A stretch of 64,000 nucleotides of DNA from Neocallimastix lanati (nom. inval.) (GCA_016946835.1 JACVTC010000168.1:157501-221500), one strand, 5' to 3'. Counted from the first letter of the stretch, positions 46,543 through 57,419 are shown. The notes: generated by a model from the letters alone, not told the origin. A program made the numbers and translations.

Positions 46543-47332
46543 TAATACAGAATGAACAAATAATACTAATTGTGCTAGAATAATATAAATTATTCTAACC
46601 TTATAGATTATTCTATTCTATATAATTGGAACTTTCCAATATTCTTCAAATATTACTAAATAGAAATCTTAAGTTAATAAATCACTAATTAACTTATAAT
46701 TCCTTTTTGAATTATCGATCCGATTCCATTATAATGTATTAAAAATCTTTAGCCAAGAATATTGTCCTTGCCCACTTAATATATTAATATTATATTTCTT
46801 TTGTATTATGTTATATTGAAAATAATCAAATCTATTTAATTAGTTATTAAAATTTTCGTTATCAATATAAATTTATTTTTAATTACTAAATTTAACTAAA
46901 CCACAATAAAATATTCTGTATAATCTCTTTATTTTTATTTTATATATATTAGTATTAAACTATTATTAAATAATTAATAATTCAATAATATATAACTACT
47001 ATTTATAACAATAATATTATTAACTAAAATAATATTTCAATTTCAATTTAAATGTTTTATTTATAAAAATAATTAGTAATTAGTTTATTAAAAAAAAATA
47101 GTTAGGCTTTACAAATTTTAATTTGATAAAAAAATATAAATACATGTAATTTTTAGTGAAATAAAATATAATCAATAACTTACTTTTATTAAATAAATAA
47201 TTATATTATTATTTTTCTTTTATAAATTTAAATAAATAAACATTGATTTTAAAACAAATTATTTTTTTTTATTGTAATTTTATTATTTGTGTTAATTATT
47301 ATTATATTCCTAAAATTATATGAACCATACCA
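46543..47332 (+). repeat. 3' LTR of element C
   Basis: Starts TAATACAGAATGAAC after the GGGGGCATC purine tract and ends CATACCA; 790 bp, the same length as the 5' LTR. The first bases differ from the 5' LTR start (TGGTAAAG), which instead matches the LTR that follows at 47336. Confidence 0.9.
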
Positions 47333-47335
47333 TTT

Positions 47336-48175
47336 TGGTAAAGAACGAACTTTTAATGGATTATTAATTAGAATTTCAACTTACTTTAGAATCCATTATA
47401 TTATTCTTTACTTAATATTACTTTACTATATTTTCTATACTAAAATATTTTCTAAATATATATTTTTTTTTTATATTTTTATTAAAAGTTTCTAAAATAT
47501 TATCAATAATTCTATATTTTTATTATTAATATCAATATCTATAATTTAACCTTAAATTTTATTATTTTATTAAAGTGTTTATTATCAATATTAATATTTT
47601 ATTTTTATTTTCAAATATATTATTATATTATTATTATATTATATCAATATTAAAATTGTATTCTTTTTAGTATTTTATTTTATTTTTAAATTGATTATTT
47701 AATATTTTTATTCCCCACAAATAAAATCATATCTTAATTGATTAATAATAAATATTAAATATATTATAGTTTTTAAATTTATTTTATATAAAATATAAGA
47801 ATATTATATTAATAGTCTTGATTAAAATAACTTTATTTTTCTGTAAAATCTTTTTAAATTTTGTTTGTTTCTTTTCGTATATATTAAATAATTTAGTTTT
47901 AGTATATGAAAAATAATATAAAATTATATAAACAAAATTTATTAAAATAAAAATATTTATGAATTAATTAATTTAAATTAATATAAAATTGAAGTAATTA
48001 GTAATAGTAGATTATTTTTTTTTTTTATGATAACAAAATGTAGAAAGGCTTTACATATTTATTTTTTTTCAAAAAAGTATAAATAAGTGAAGTTTTTCAA
48101 GAATTAAAATGTAGACAGAAAAATATTAAAAATAAATAATTAAATAAAAATTCTAATAAAACCCGAACCATAACA
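47336..48175 (+). repeat. LTR related to families C and E, solo
   Basis: Begins TGGTAAAGAACGAAC four bases after element C ends and probably ends at CCATAACA (48175), followed by TTTTT. It shares 47690-48115 with 15830-16260, including the GGCTTTACATATTT and AAAAAGTATAAATA promoter block. No internal region follows, so it is a solo LTR or remnant that was already at this tRNA-adjacent site before element C arrived. Confidence 0.55.
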
Positions 48176-49168
48176 TTTTTGATAAATAACAAAATTATTA
48201 AATTAAAATAAAAAATAAAAAAACAAATTCTGTCTAACTTAACCCAAAAATTAATCCATTCTAAACAAAAAATTAAATCCATATTTAAGAAAAATTAATT
48301 AAATAAAAATAATTAAAATAAAATAATAATAATTTAATTAATCATTAATAATTTTAATTAAAAACTAAAATAAATTAATAAATAATATTTTTCTAAGACT
48401 ACAAATAAACAAAATAATAAACAAATTTAATAAATTATAAATAACAAATAAACAAACTTATAAACATCTCAAAATTAAAATTAACTAGTTAAATAATTTT
48501 TTAAGTTACTTTTATTTAAAATAATGATTATTTTATTTATTTTATAACTCAACTTTTATAAACAAATTGTAATTAAAATAACATTTTAAAACTCATCTTT
48601 ATCAACATTTTAATTGTAAATATTGTTTAATTTAATAATAAATTATTCTTTATTTCTCTTTTATTAATTTTATTATTTTTAATGTAAATAGTTTAAAATC
48701 AAAGAAAAATATAAAAACATGTAAATATTTCTTATAAATTATTCTTTATTATTAATTAGTTAATAAATTATTATAAATATTTTATTAGTTTTAATAATCA
48801 AAAAGTATGATTATTAATTATTTAATAAATTATTATAGATATTTTATTAGTTTTTAATAATCAATTTTTATGATTATTAATTATTTTTGATAAATTATTA
48901 TATATTTTATTAGTTATTAATAATCAATTTTATTATTAAAATTTAAAATAAATTAGTATAAATAATAAATATTTCATTTTATTATTTTATTAGTTTTAAC
49001 AATTATTTTATTAATTTAAACAAAATTAATTATTAAATAAATAAAGATTAATATTAAAATAAAAATAAATTTTTTTAATAAAACATTTTGTGTTTAATAA
49101 TAAAACATATTTATTTTTTTTAAAATTTCTTAAATCAATTTTATTCAGTATTTATCCTTTTATTCACT
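48176..49168. other. AT-rich region without genes
   Basis: Repeated short blocks of the type TTATTAGTTTTTAATAATCA (48770-48960). No coding region or element boundary identified. Confidence 0.5.
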
Positions 49169-49292
49169 TCTACAAAATTTAATTTTTGTAGATTAAGAAT
49201 ATTAGGTATAAATCATTTGTTGATAAGAATGTACTAAATAATGCATTCTTAATTAAATCTACGATTTATTTCTAATACATTATGTGTACATT
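49169..49292 (+). repeat. Palindrome/pseudoknot cluster 3
   Basis: Helices: 49169-49177/49184-49192 (9 bp); 49188-49194/49256-49262 (7 bp); 49201-49205 plus 49208-49214 with 49263-49269 plus 49272-49276 (5+7 bp); 49225-49231/49244-49250 (7 bp); 49228-49234/49286-49292 (7 bp). The second and third are interleaved, which is pseudoknot topology. No sequence match to the cluster at 50497, but the same kind of organisation 1.2 kb away. Confidence 0.5.
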
Positions 49293-49717
49293 ATTATTTT
49301 TGTACTTTAATAAATTTTTAAATCCAAAGATCAAAAATTAAATCAAAAATTATATTAAACTTTATATTTTTATATTAAATCTTATATTATTAGTAATATT
49401 TTTATATATTTAAAACTTATATTAACAATATTAATAATAAATCTTATTTTTTTATTTTTATATTAATAATGAAAATTTGTATTAATAATATTTTTTATAT
49501 ATTGATGATTAAAAATTTATATATTATATTTTAACTTTTATTATAAAATTTTATATCGAAATGTTTTATTTTATATTATTTTATATTGAAAAATATTTTA
49601 TTGTATTAAAAACCTTTATATTAGAATAGTATTTTTATTTTTATTTGAATATTTTAACAGATTGAAATAAAAATTATAGCCAATTAAATAAATTCTTATT
49701 AGTAATATTTTAGATAG

Positions 49718-49760
<43 letters not shown>

Positions 49761-50496
49761 TTTTATTAATATTATAAATGTATTTTATTTATATTGTTAT
49801 AATTAAATTTTATATAATTGATTATAAAACTCAATTTAAATTTAATAGTTTTTATAAAAAAAAAAAAAATATAAATGAAATGTAATTTAGTGGCAAGAAC
49901 AACTTTTATGCCTTGAAAAAAGTATAAATAGTTGTAAATTTTGCTACTAATTTTTAAATATCATCAAATAAAATCAAGTAAAATTAATAAAATAAATAAA
50001 TAAAAAAAATAATAAATAAATAAATAAAATTTGTGTTTCTTTACTTTATTTTTATTTAATTCTCTAAAACCTTAACATTGTTGTGTAAAGAATAATAATT
50101 AATTTTTATTAAAATAAAAAATAATTATTAATCTTTATTAAATAAAATAATAATTATTTAATAAAATTTATTAACTTTATTATAAAAAATTTTTAATATA
50201 AAATTATTATTAATAATTTAAAATTAATATTATAAAATTATTATTCTTTATCATTGTATTAATTAATAATATTAAAATAATTAAACATTAATATTTTTTA
50301 TATTTGTTAAAATTCATTTGATAATTAAATGTTAAGTTTTAATTTAAATAATTGTTACATTAATATAATTTTAAACAAATCTAATATAAATTATAGAATT
50401 ATAATTTAGAAATAATTATAAAATTATATTAAAAATCATAATGTAACAAATCAAATGAAAAAAGAATAATTAATATTTAAAAAATTAATTAAAATA
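49293..50496. other. AT-rich region with a promoter-like block
   Basis: No gene. Near 49885-49960, GTGGCAAGAACAACTTTTAT then AAAAAAGTATAAATAG resembles the TATA-containing block of the LTRs at 15232 and 47336, so a degraded LTR may lie here. An A run occupies about 49723-49757. Confidence 0.4.
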
Positions 50497-50758
50497 AAAC
50501 AATGTCATGTATAATTGACATTGTTTAAATAAAACAAATGTTAATTGAAGTTTTCCTATTGGAAAATATCGGTTTTTATTCAATTAACATATGATCAATT
50601 TTATTAATAATTGATCATTAAACTTTTTAGGTTTTTCTCCCAAATCTTTTCCTAAAAAGTTATTCATTAAGATTTGGAACTTTACTATAAATAATTCTTG
50701 ATTTTCTTTATTTTGAAAATCAAGAGTTATTATTATAAGAATATAATTATAATAATAA
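50497..50758 (-). repeat. Palindrome/pseudoknot cluster, copy 2
   Basis: Nearly every base is in a perfect inverted repeat (plus-strand coordinates): 50497-50507/50516-50526 (11 bp); 50538-50549/50579-50590 (12 bp) enclosing 50551-50556/50561-50566; 50591-50600/50609-50618 (10 bp); interleaved 50621-50631/50651-50661 (11 bp) and 50640-50648/50669-50677 (9 bp); 50697-50706/50715-50724 (10 bp); 50727-50738/50747-50758 (12 bp). Four of the simple hairpins have 8-nt loops. On the minus strand the order matches copy 1 at 8841-9074, sharing ATAATAACTCTTGATTTTC. No protein is encoded; function unknown. Confidence 0.8.
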
Positions 50759-51016
50759 ACAAAATAAATTTTTAATTATTTTAGAAATAACAAAATCTTA
50801 ATAAAAATTATTTTTTAATAAAAAATATTTTAATAAAAATAAAAATTTTATGAAATATTGACATAATTAAATCTCTTATAATAAACTCCTCCATCTATTT
50901 TGTGTGTTAAGTATTTTCTTTTATTTTTAATTTATTCCTCGATTAATATTAATTATTAGTATTAATTGTAGAAAAGGGTTAAATTTAATTAAGTTTAAAT
51001 TTAATTCTTTACATGT
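50759..51016. other. AT-rich spacer
   Basis: No gene. GAAAAGGGTTAAATTTAATT lies before the LTR start at 51017, too far from it for a convincing purine tract. Confidence 0.4.
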
Positions 51017-51067
51017 TGATACGATACCACACTAAAAACATTATTAGAAATAGTTTTAGAAATTAGT

Positions 51068-51756
51068 TGTTGAAATTATAACTGAATTGAAATCTCAATT
51101 TCAGTTATTCACATTTCAATATACATTTAATTAATAATTAATATAAATTCTTATTTAATATTTAAAGAATTATCTTAGGCCTAATAATTCTGAAAATATT
51201 AATAAATAAGATTTATATTAATAATTTCAATTATTTACATATGACGTCACATGTATTTATTTATATTATGTTTATATATATGTTTATATCAAATATATTA
51301 ATTACTATTTTTAATTATTCAAATTAATTATACAAATTAAATTTATTTAATTATATTAAATATTTTAAACATATCGATATTGTTATTATTTTAATAGTTT
51401 ATTAATATTCATTTTACTATATTATTATTATCTTATAATTAAATACTATTATTATGTAACTTACAAAGTATAAAAGGAAGATGTAAAAATCTATCTTTTA
51501 TGTTCTTTGTAAGGTTATTGTATTTACAATAATTATATACTAATAATTCAATAAATAAATATTTTCATAAATCCTTCAAAGAAATTATCATTTAAAATAT
51601 TCTTAGATATTAAGTGTTTAAATAACTTAACTATTTATCTTATATTATTTTTATATTATTATTAATTAATTATTGTTGGATTATTAATATATAATTCAAC
51701 ATATTAACCTAGTAACGTTATTAAGCATAAAACTATTTTATATCTTAATTTTAACA
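51068..51756 (+). repeat. Solo LTR, family 1
   Basis: TGTTGAAATTATAACTGAAT ... TTTTAACA, 689 bp, flanked on both sides by TTAGT (51063-51067 and 51757-51761). A diverged copy lies inverted at 59704-60416. Contains TGACGTCA (51242-51249), a TATA-like AGTATAAAAGG near 51468 and CTTTGTAAGGTTATTGTA about 40 bp further on. Confidence 0.85.
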
Positions 51757-51761
51757 TTAGT

Positions 51762-52397
51762 TGTTAAGATAATAACTGAATTTCAATTTCAATAATTCAG
51801 TTATTTGAATTTCAATATTAATAATTAATAATATAATTATTATTATTAAAATATTTAGGAAATAGTCTAGGCCAACTAATTACTAAATATTATTAACATA
51901 TTGAAATTAATATATATTAAATAATGTAAACACGTGATTGTCGTATTAAATTAATTTCTACATATGATATTTTAATTATAAATTATAATATTTAGCTAAT
52001 ATTATATTCTTATATTTTATTTATATTAAATATTTATATTATTATCTTACTTTATATTATCAATATCAAACTTATATTAATACTATTACATATTCATATT
52101 AATAATTAATATTTTGATAATTAATTATTTTATATAAATACATGTTTAAATTTTTTGATTAATCCTTTGTAGGATTATTGTAATTTAAATTATAGTAATA
52201 ATTATATAAAATAATAATGTAATAAAATACTATTAAGATTAAATAAAATTTATACTTTAAATAAAAAACTTATTCATAAAATTTACTAATAACAATATGT
52301 TTTAAATAAGAGTAAATTTAAGTTATATATTAATAAATTACTATAATTTGGCATCTTGACCTAATCGTTAAGACCAAATTATCTAAAAACTTTGACA
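51762..52397 (+). repeat. 5' LTR of the short element
   Basis: 636 bp, TG...CA. Contains CACGTG (51931-51936), a TATA-like TATATAAATACATG (about 52131-52145) and then TAATCCTTTGTAGGATTA, a 7-bp palindrome. Related to the family 1 LTR by its start, a shared CTAGGCC motif and the ATTATTGTA block after the TATA box. Confidence 0.92.
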
Positions 52398-52407
52398 ATA
52401 ATCCTAC
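52395..52407 (+). other. Candidate self-priming site
   Basis: ACAATAATCCTAC at the LTR/interior junction is the exact complement of GTAGGATTATTGT at 52169-52181, about 25-35 bp after the LTR TATA-like box, where the RNA 5' end would be expected. This is the arrangement known from the fission-yeast element Tf1, whose RNA 5' end primes its own reverse transcription. Confidence 0.6.
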
Positions 52408-52431
52408 CAACAATATATCGATTGCCTCAAG

Positions 52432-52806
52432 ATGTCTAAAATAACTAGTAACGCTACTCCTGTATCATTCACAATAGATGATACAAATAAATTAAAAGAA
52501 ATAAAGAAAGATTACATTTCTATTGAAGAATACAATGGGTTTGTTAATAAAGTTACAAAGGAAGTTAATGCGCAGTTATCAATACTTATTAAAGCCCAAA
52601 AACAGGCTTGTGCCCTTAGGTCTAAAGTTCTAAAGTCAATAGAAAATCGTTCTATAGATATGAATACTGCTCAGAATGTTTTAGATCAAATCAATAAAAT
52701 ACTTCTTCAAAATAAAACGAATTCGTTACATTATATTAAGCTAAATAGAACCTTCAAATATTTAGATCCTAAAATAAATTATAAAAAAATCAAAAGGAAA
52801 CACTGA
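52432..52806 (+). CDS. ORF1 of the short LTR element, unknown, probably Gag-like or accessory
   Basis: 124 residues beginning MSKITSNATPVSF 35 bp after the LTR. Predominantly charged helical sequence (for example VNKVTKEVNAQLSILIKAQ and VLDQINKILLQ), compatible with a coiled coil, and a basic end KKIKRKH. No zinc knuckle and no known motif. Position directly after the leader is that of gag, but homology is not demonstrated. Confidence 0.55.
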   Translation: MSKITSNATPVSFTIDDTNKLKEIKKDYISIEEYNGFVNKVTKEVNAQLSILIKAQKQACALRSKVLKSIENRSIDMNTAQNVLDQINKILLQNKTNSLHYIKLNRTFKYLDPKINYKKIKRKH

Positions 52807-52819
52807 TAATAGAATTAAT

Positions 52820-53362
52820 GTGATTAATAAAGATAAAAACATTAATAAAGAATCTTTCCAAATCAAGACTTCCGAAAATTCGAGGAATAATATTAATTCT
52901 ATAAAAAATCAACCCATAAAAGGAAATCAATCTTTCAATAATGAAATTACTAGCAAAAATCAAGTTTATTTCACTTATAACAATCAATTAAATATTAATG
53001 AAAATAATAAAGAAAAAACAAACAAATATAATAAATATTCTAAAATAAATATAATTAAGAAGGTTAACAACAAATTGAAAGTTAAGCATAACCTAAATCA
53101 AGGTAATAATTTAACATATAAGAGTAACCTTAGTGTTACTAAGGTTAAACCAAAACTAGGAACAAGCACCTCAAACCACAATTATAAAATTTACAATAGT
53201 AAAACAGTTGCAGTATTAATTTCTTTTGCCTTAAAGAACATCACTTACAAGTCAAAAATGAGGAAGATAAAGGCACACTCTCATGAATCAGATTTTTCTC
53301 CACCATATCATGTAAATACGAAGAATTATATAATTAACAAACATTTTATTGATAACAATTAA
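52820..53362 (+). CDS. ORF2 of the short LTR element, Asn/Lys-rich, unknown
   Basis: About 180 residues in a different frame from ORF1, without a good ATG at its start. Rich in Asn, Lys and Ser, basic; the C-terminal part (TVAVLISFALKNITYKSKMR, then AHSHESDFSPPYHV) is less repetitive. No RT, protease or integrase motif. It may be a second half of ORF1's protein or unrelated; I cannot tell. Confidence 0.45.
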   Translation: MINKDKNINKESFQIKTSENSRNNINSIKNQPIKGNQSFNNEITSKNQVYFTYNNQLNINENNKEKTNKYNKYSKINIIKKVNNKLKVKHNLNQGNNLTYKSNLSVTKVKPKLGTSTSNHNYKIYNSKTVAVLISFALKNITYKSKMRKIKAHSHESDFSPPYHVNTKNYIINKHFIDNN

Positions 53363-53646
53363 TTTACTATTTAATTCACATCGATACTGCACTGGTAGAT
53401 TTTATAATCTTCAATTATAATTTACATTAGAAACAAATATACAATTATTAATAATTAATTATAGTTATTAATAAATAACTTTAACTATAATAATAATACT
53501 AAATTTGGATATAAAATAAACTACTATAATTTTATTTTACATAACATTAAAACTTTCAATTATTAAAATCAATTTTTTTTTATATCAATTTACCAAAATC
53601 TAATATTAAAATAATTATTAAAACTTTTCAATTAATGAATTATTCC

Positions 53647-53682
<36 letters not shown>

Positions 53683-54581
53683 CAGTAGGAATCAATATTT
53701 GGGATTAATAATTTTTCTTTAAAATCAAAAACCTTAATTATATTATAATTAAACAGTTGAAAACAATCAACTTTTCCCTTCTTTTACATTTAATTAATAT
53801 TCTCTACAAGAGCTATAATTAAAATTTTAAGATTTATATAGTTATTAAATTAATACTAGTTAAAATTTAATAATAAAGTATAATTTATAATCTTAACATT
53901 TTCAACATTTCCAAATAGATTAATCAAAATTTGTTTAATATTATATTGAAAAGGACGCTTTTCTCTATAATATTCTTTGATAATAAAATAATTATGATAA
54001 GGACGCTTACATAATTATTATCGTTAATAATAAACTAAATTGAATATTATGATATATTCAATAGTTTAATTGATAAATTTTCAATTACAATTTCAAAATT
54101 TAGAAAATTAGAAATTATAAATTTTAAAATTTCAAATTTCGACATTTAAAAATTTCACATTACGAAATTTCAAAATTCAATAAAAATTATATATTCAACG
54201 ATTTAATATTAATTTTATATTTTAATATATTTATTATTTACAATATTTTTAAAATTTTCAAAAATTTCATAGTTAATGGTAAAAATTGAAATGTTAATTT
54301 CAATTAAATTTCAAAATTTCAATTTCAAAAATTTACATGGGAATATATTTTAAAAATGGTACCAATACACTTAAAAATATTGAATTTTATAATAAAATTT
54401 TAATTTTAACAATTTTTGACAAATTTCAAATTTCACGAAATTGTCACTTAAATGGTCTTCTCCAAAGGATTCAAGTGACCTTTTAATTCCTTATTTACTA
54501 TAAAAAATTAAAAATTTTTCTGTAATAAATTAAAAAATTTTTTTTAACAATGTTACACAAATCGTCTGGAATCCGATTTTT
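53363..54581. other. Untranslated interior of the short LTR element
   Basis: No open frame of note. Contains a 36-bp A run near 53651 and, at 54070-54430, many ATTTCAAAATTT-like repeats. Near 54440-54480 CACTTAAATGGTC and GATTCAAGTGACC form an imperfect inverted repeat. Confidence 0.5.
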
Positions 54582-54593
54582 GTGGAAGGGCAT
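54582..54593 (+). other. Polypurine tract of the short LTR element
   Basis: GTGGAAGGGCAT-type purine run ending directly before the TG of the 3' LTR at 54594. Confidence 0.6.
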
Positions 54594-55559
54594 TGTTAAG
54601 ATAATAACTGAATTTCAATTTCAATAATTCAGTTATTTGAATTTCAATATTAATAATTAATAATATAATTATTATTATTAAAATATTTAGGAAATAGTCT
54701 AGGCCAACTAATTACTAAATATTATTAACATATTGAAATTAATATATATTAAATAATGTAAACACGTGATTGTCGTATTGATATGCGGGGGGAAGTTGCA
54801 TTACGCCAATTTTTTTCACGTGATATATATAAATTTGTGGCTATAGCTATATTATACTACATAATATTATTTTATTGTATTATTTTGTTATTTCAATTTT
54901 TAAATTAATTATTAAGTGAATAATTAAATAAATCATATAATGGTTAGATTTTTTGATTTTAATTCTTTTTTTTAATAATAATTCTTTTATTTAAATGTTA
55001 TTAAAAATATAAATATTATTAATTATTTTACTTAAATGTTATTAATAAAAAAAACATATAAAAATATAAATGTTATTAATAATAATTCTTCTTTTATTTA
55101 AATGCTATTAAAAATATAAATGTTATTAATAATAATTCTTTTATTTAAATGTTATTAAAAATATAAATATTATTAATTATTTTACTCAAATGTTATTAAT
55201 AAAAAAAAACACATAAAAATATAAATGTTATTAATAATAATTCTTTTACTTAAATGTTATTAAAAATATAAAACTAATAATAATAATTTTTTTATTTAAA
55301 TTTTATTAATAAAATATTATATAAAATTACAAATGTTATTAAAAATATAAATTTTATTAATAATAATTCTTTTCTTTTAAAAATTATTAAGCGAAATAAT
55401 AATTATAATGATAAAACTATAAATTATACATTGTATTTGAATATTTATTAAAACTGTATAAATTTAATATGCTTTATAAATTAAATTATTGAATGACAGA
55501 ATTCTGATTATTTCATTTGGTCATTCCTCATTTCTTAATTATTTATTATAAAGTAATAT

Positions 55560-56984
55560 TTATATTATATTATTTAAATTAGTTAAACAATTAAACCACA
55601 AATTAATAATTTTATTTCTATCACATTTAGCATCAATTAACTTGGCTTCAATACTTTTGAAGCGTTCAATTAAGACACTGATTTCATTAGCTTTATTTAT
55701 TGCTCTTTTTTTTATTTTCCAAATTCCTCTTATTTTTCTTTGATAATCATAATATGATAAATGTTCAAGTTCATTTAATTTATCTATTAATTCATAAAAA
55801 GATGGTTTTGTTGGAAATAAATTATTTAAATAATTATTGAGTGATTCTGAGGCACTGTTTGTTATATGTTCTATATTATTATAATAATTCCAAATTTTCA
55901 TATCATAATCAATTAAATATGTTTTATAAAAATATTCTAAAAATTTTAAAAATTGACAATAATTATTTTTAATGGATTTAATTTTAATTATAACATAAAT
56001 ATCAAATATATATTCAGGATTTATAAATGGTAAATTTGAAATAGCTTTATAATAAATAAATATATTATTATTATTTTTTACTTCATTATAGCATAATTTA
56101 TTTTTTTTAATTTCTAGTGATTTTTTATAATGCCAAATGCAATATTTAATATTTGTATTAGGAAATATTGTTTTTGCTGCTTTAGATATGGCCCTTTCAA
56201 AATCACAATGCAAATTTTTTGGTTCAATTCTAATATTATTGTTACATGTATTAGCATTTTCTTTCAATTTTTCAAATAACATTTTATATGTTTCTTGTTC
56301 TTTATTTTTTAATATTGCAAAAGAAGTAGTGTAAAAACTATCTAATTCTTTAGCATAAGTTCTTGTAATAAATACTTGATAACTAAATTTAGGGGCAATA
56401 AAAAATGTACCATCAACAAATATATCATCATTATATTCCCTAAATAATTTTGCTTGAAAAGTGGATTGAAAAATTATTAAATTAGAATTTTTGAATATCA
56501 TAAAATTTTCACCTCGCTTTGTTTTATAATATTCAGATTCACTTGGAATTTCAGCAAATGTTGTTACATTGGATGGTAGTTTTTTATTTAAATTTCTTGA
56601 TATTTGGGATTTAATTGAATTATATTCTGGACATATAAGTCCCATTTCTTTAGAAATTTTATTATATAGGGGTTTTATTTTTATACCAAAAGGAATTGAA
56701 CTTTTTTCAATTCCATCTTTAATTTTATGTTTCATTATAGATAGGGATACATCGTATTCATTTTCAGGATGATTATGTGAACTATTATACTTTAAAATTT
56801 CTTTCTTATCATTTAAAATAATAAAAGATTTACATTTATTTATTTTTTTATATTCTGTACATTTATACACTTTGGAATTATCTTTTCTTTTATATGAAAA
56901 ATTAAATTTATATTTTTTATTAATAATAATTTGTTCTTTTCCTTTGTTGGATTCACTTATATCAATAATTAAATTTTCTTCCAT
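55560..56984 (-). CDS. MULE transposase
   Basis: 474 residues, minus strand, opening MEENLIIDISESNKGKEQII. Residues ~25-75 form a FLYWCH-type zinc finger (VYKCTEYKKINKCKSF then SSHNHPENE). The MULE transposase core follows: first catalytic Asp in VDGTFFIAPKF (about residue 188), second in HCDFERAISKA (about 260) followed by the C-x2-H of YCIWHYKKS, and the catalytic Glu in NSASESLNNYL (about 379). The C-terminal part is helical and basic. The enzyme would cut and move the element by DDE chemistry. Length and motif order fit an intact Mutator-like transposase. The start is the first ATG, upstream of the zinc finger. Broken relatives are at 33690-34740 and 28570-28845. Confidence 0.92.
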   Translation of the reverse strand: MEENLIIDISESNKGKEQIIINKKYKFNFSYKRKDNSKVYKCTEYKKINKCKSFIILNDKKEILKYNSSHNHPENEYDVSLSIMKHKIKDGIEKSSIPFGIKIKPLYNKISKEMGLICPEYNSIKSQISRNLNKKLPSNVTTFAEIPSESEYYKTKRGENFMIFKNSNLIIFQSTFQAKLFREYNDDIFVDGTFFIAPKFSYQVFITRTYAKELDSFYTTSFAILKNKEQETYKMLFEKLKENANTCNNNIRIEPKNLHCDFERAISKAAKTIFPNTNIKYCIWHYKKSLEIKKNKLCYNEVKNNNNIFIYYKAISNLPFINPEYIFDIYVIIKIKSIKNNYCQFLKFLEYFYKTYLIDYDMKIWNYYNNIEHITNSASESLNNYLNNLFPTKPSFYELIDKLNELEHLSYYDYQRKIRGIWKIKKRAINKANEISVLIERFKSIEAKLIDAKCDRNKIINLWFNCLTNLNNII

Positions 56985-57419
56985 TTCTATATTTTTATAA
57001 ATATTTTTTAATTATATAATTATAATTATTATATTATTCGTAATATTAATTTTGAAAAATTAGTTTTTCAATTATTTGTAAAATAAATAAATAAATAAAT
57101 AAAGAATGTAATAATATAAGTACAAGTATATAAAATAAAATAAATATTAAATGTAATATTATAAAAGTACAAGTATATATAATAAAATAAATATTTATTA
57201 TTTTTTTTTATTAAAGAATATTAGAGACAATTTATTTTTAAAAATAAAATGTTTTATTTAATTATATATGTTAGAAAGCGAAAAATCATTTATATTTAAT
57301 GAGATTATTAACTACTAATAATATTAAACTACATCATTAATTGAATATAATAAAAATGTAAAAAATTTTCATTTCGAAAACATTGATCTTTAATATTCTT
57401 TAATAAAAATTAATAATAG

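Larger units (their letters stand above)
40314..47332 (+). mobile_element. Ty3/Gypsy LTR retrotransposon C, upstream of tRNA-Cys
   Basis: LTRs of 790 bp at each end (40314-41103 and 46543-47332), nearly identical outside their first eight bases, so the insertion is young. Primer-like TTGGTGGAGATATCGGGG follows the 5' LTR; gag from about 41614 to 42530, pol to 46519, then a GCGGGGGCATC purine tract. Pol is open throughout; gag shows one apparent break, otherwise the copy looks whole. Transcribed away from tRNA-Cys. The left flank is a T run (TTTTT) and the right flank TTTT, so a target duplication is possible but not demonstrable. Confidence 0.93.

Noticed and set aside
47289-48282. Short open frames in the LTR at 47336
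   Set aside because: Low-complexity AT-rich sequence inside an LTR; no motif, no conserved copy.
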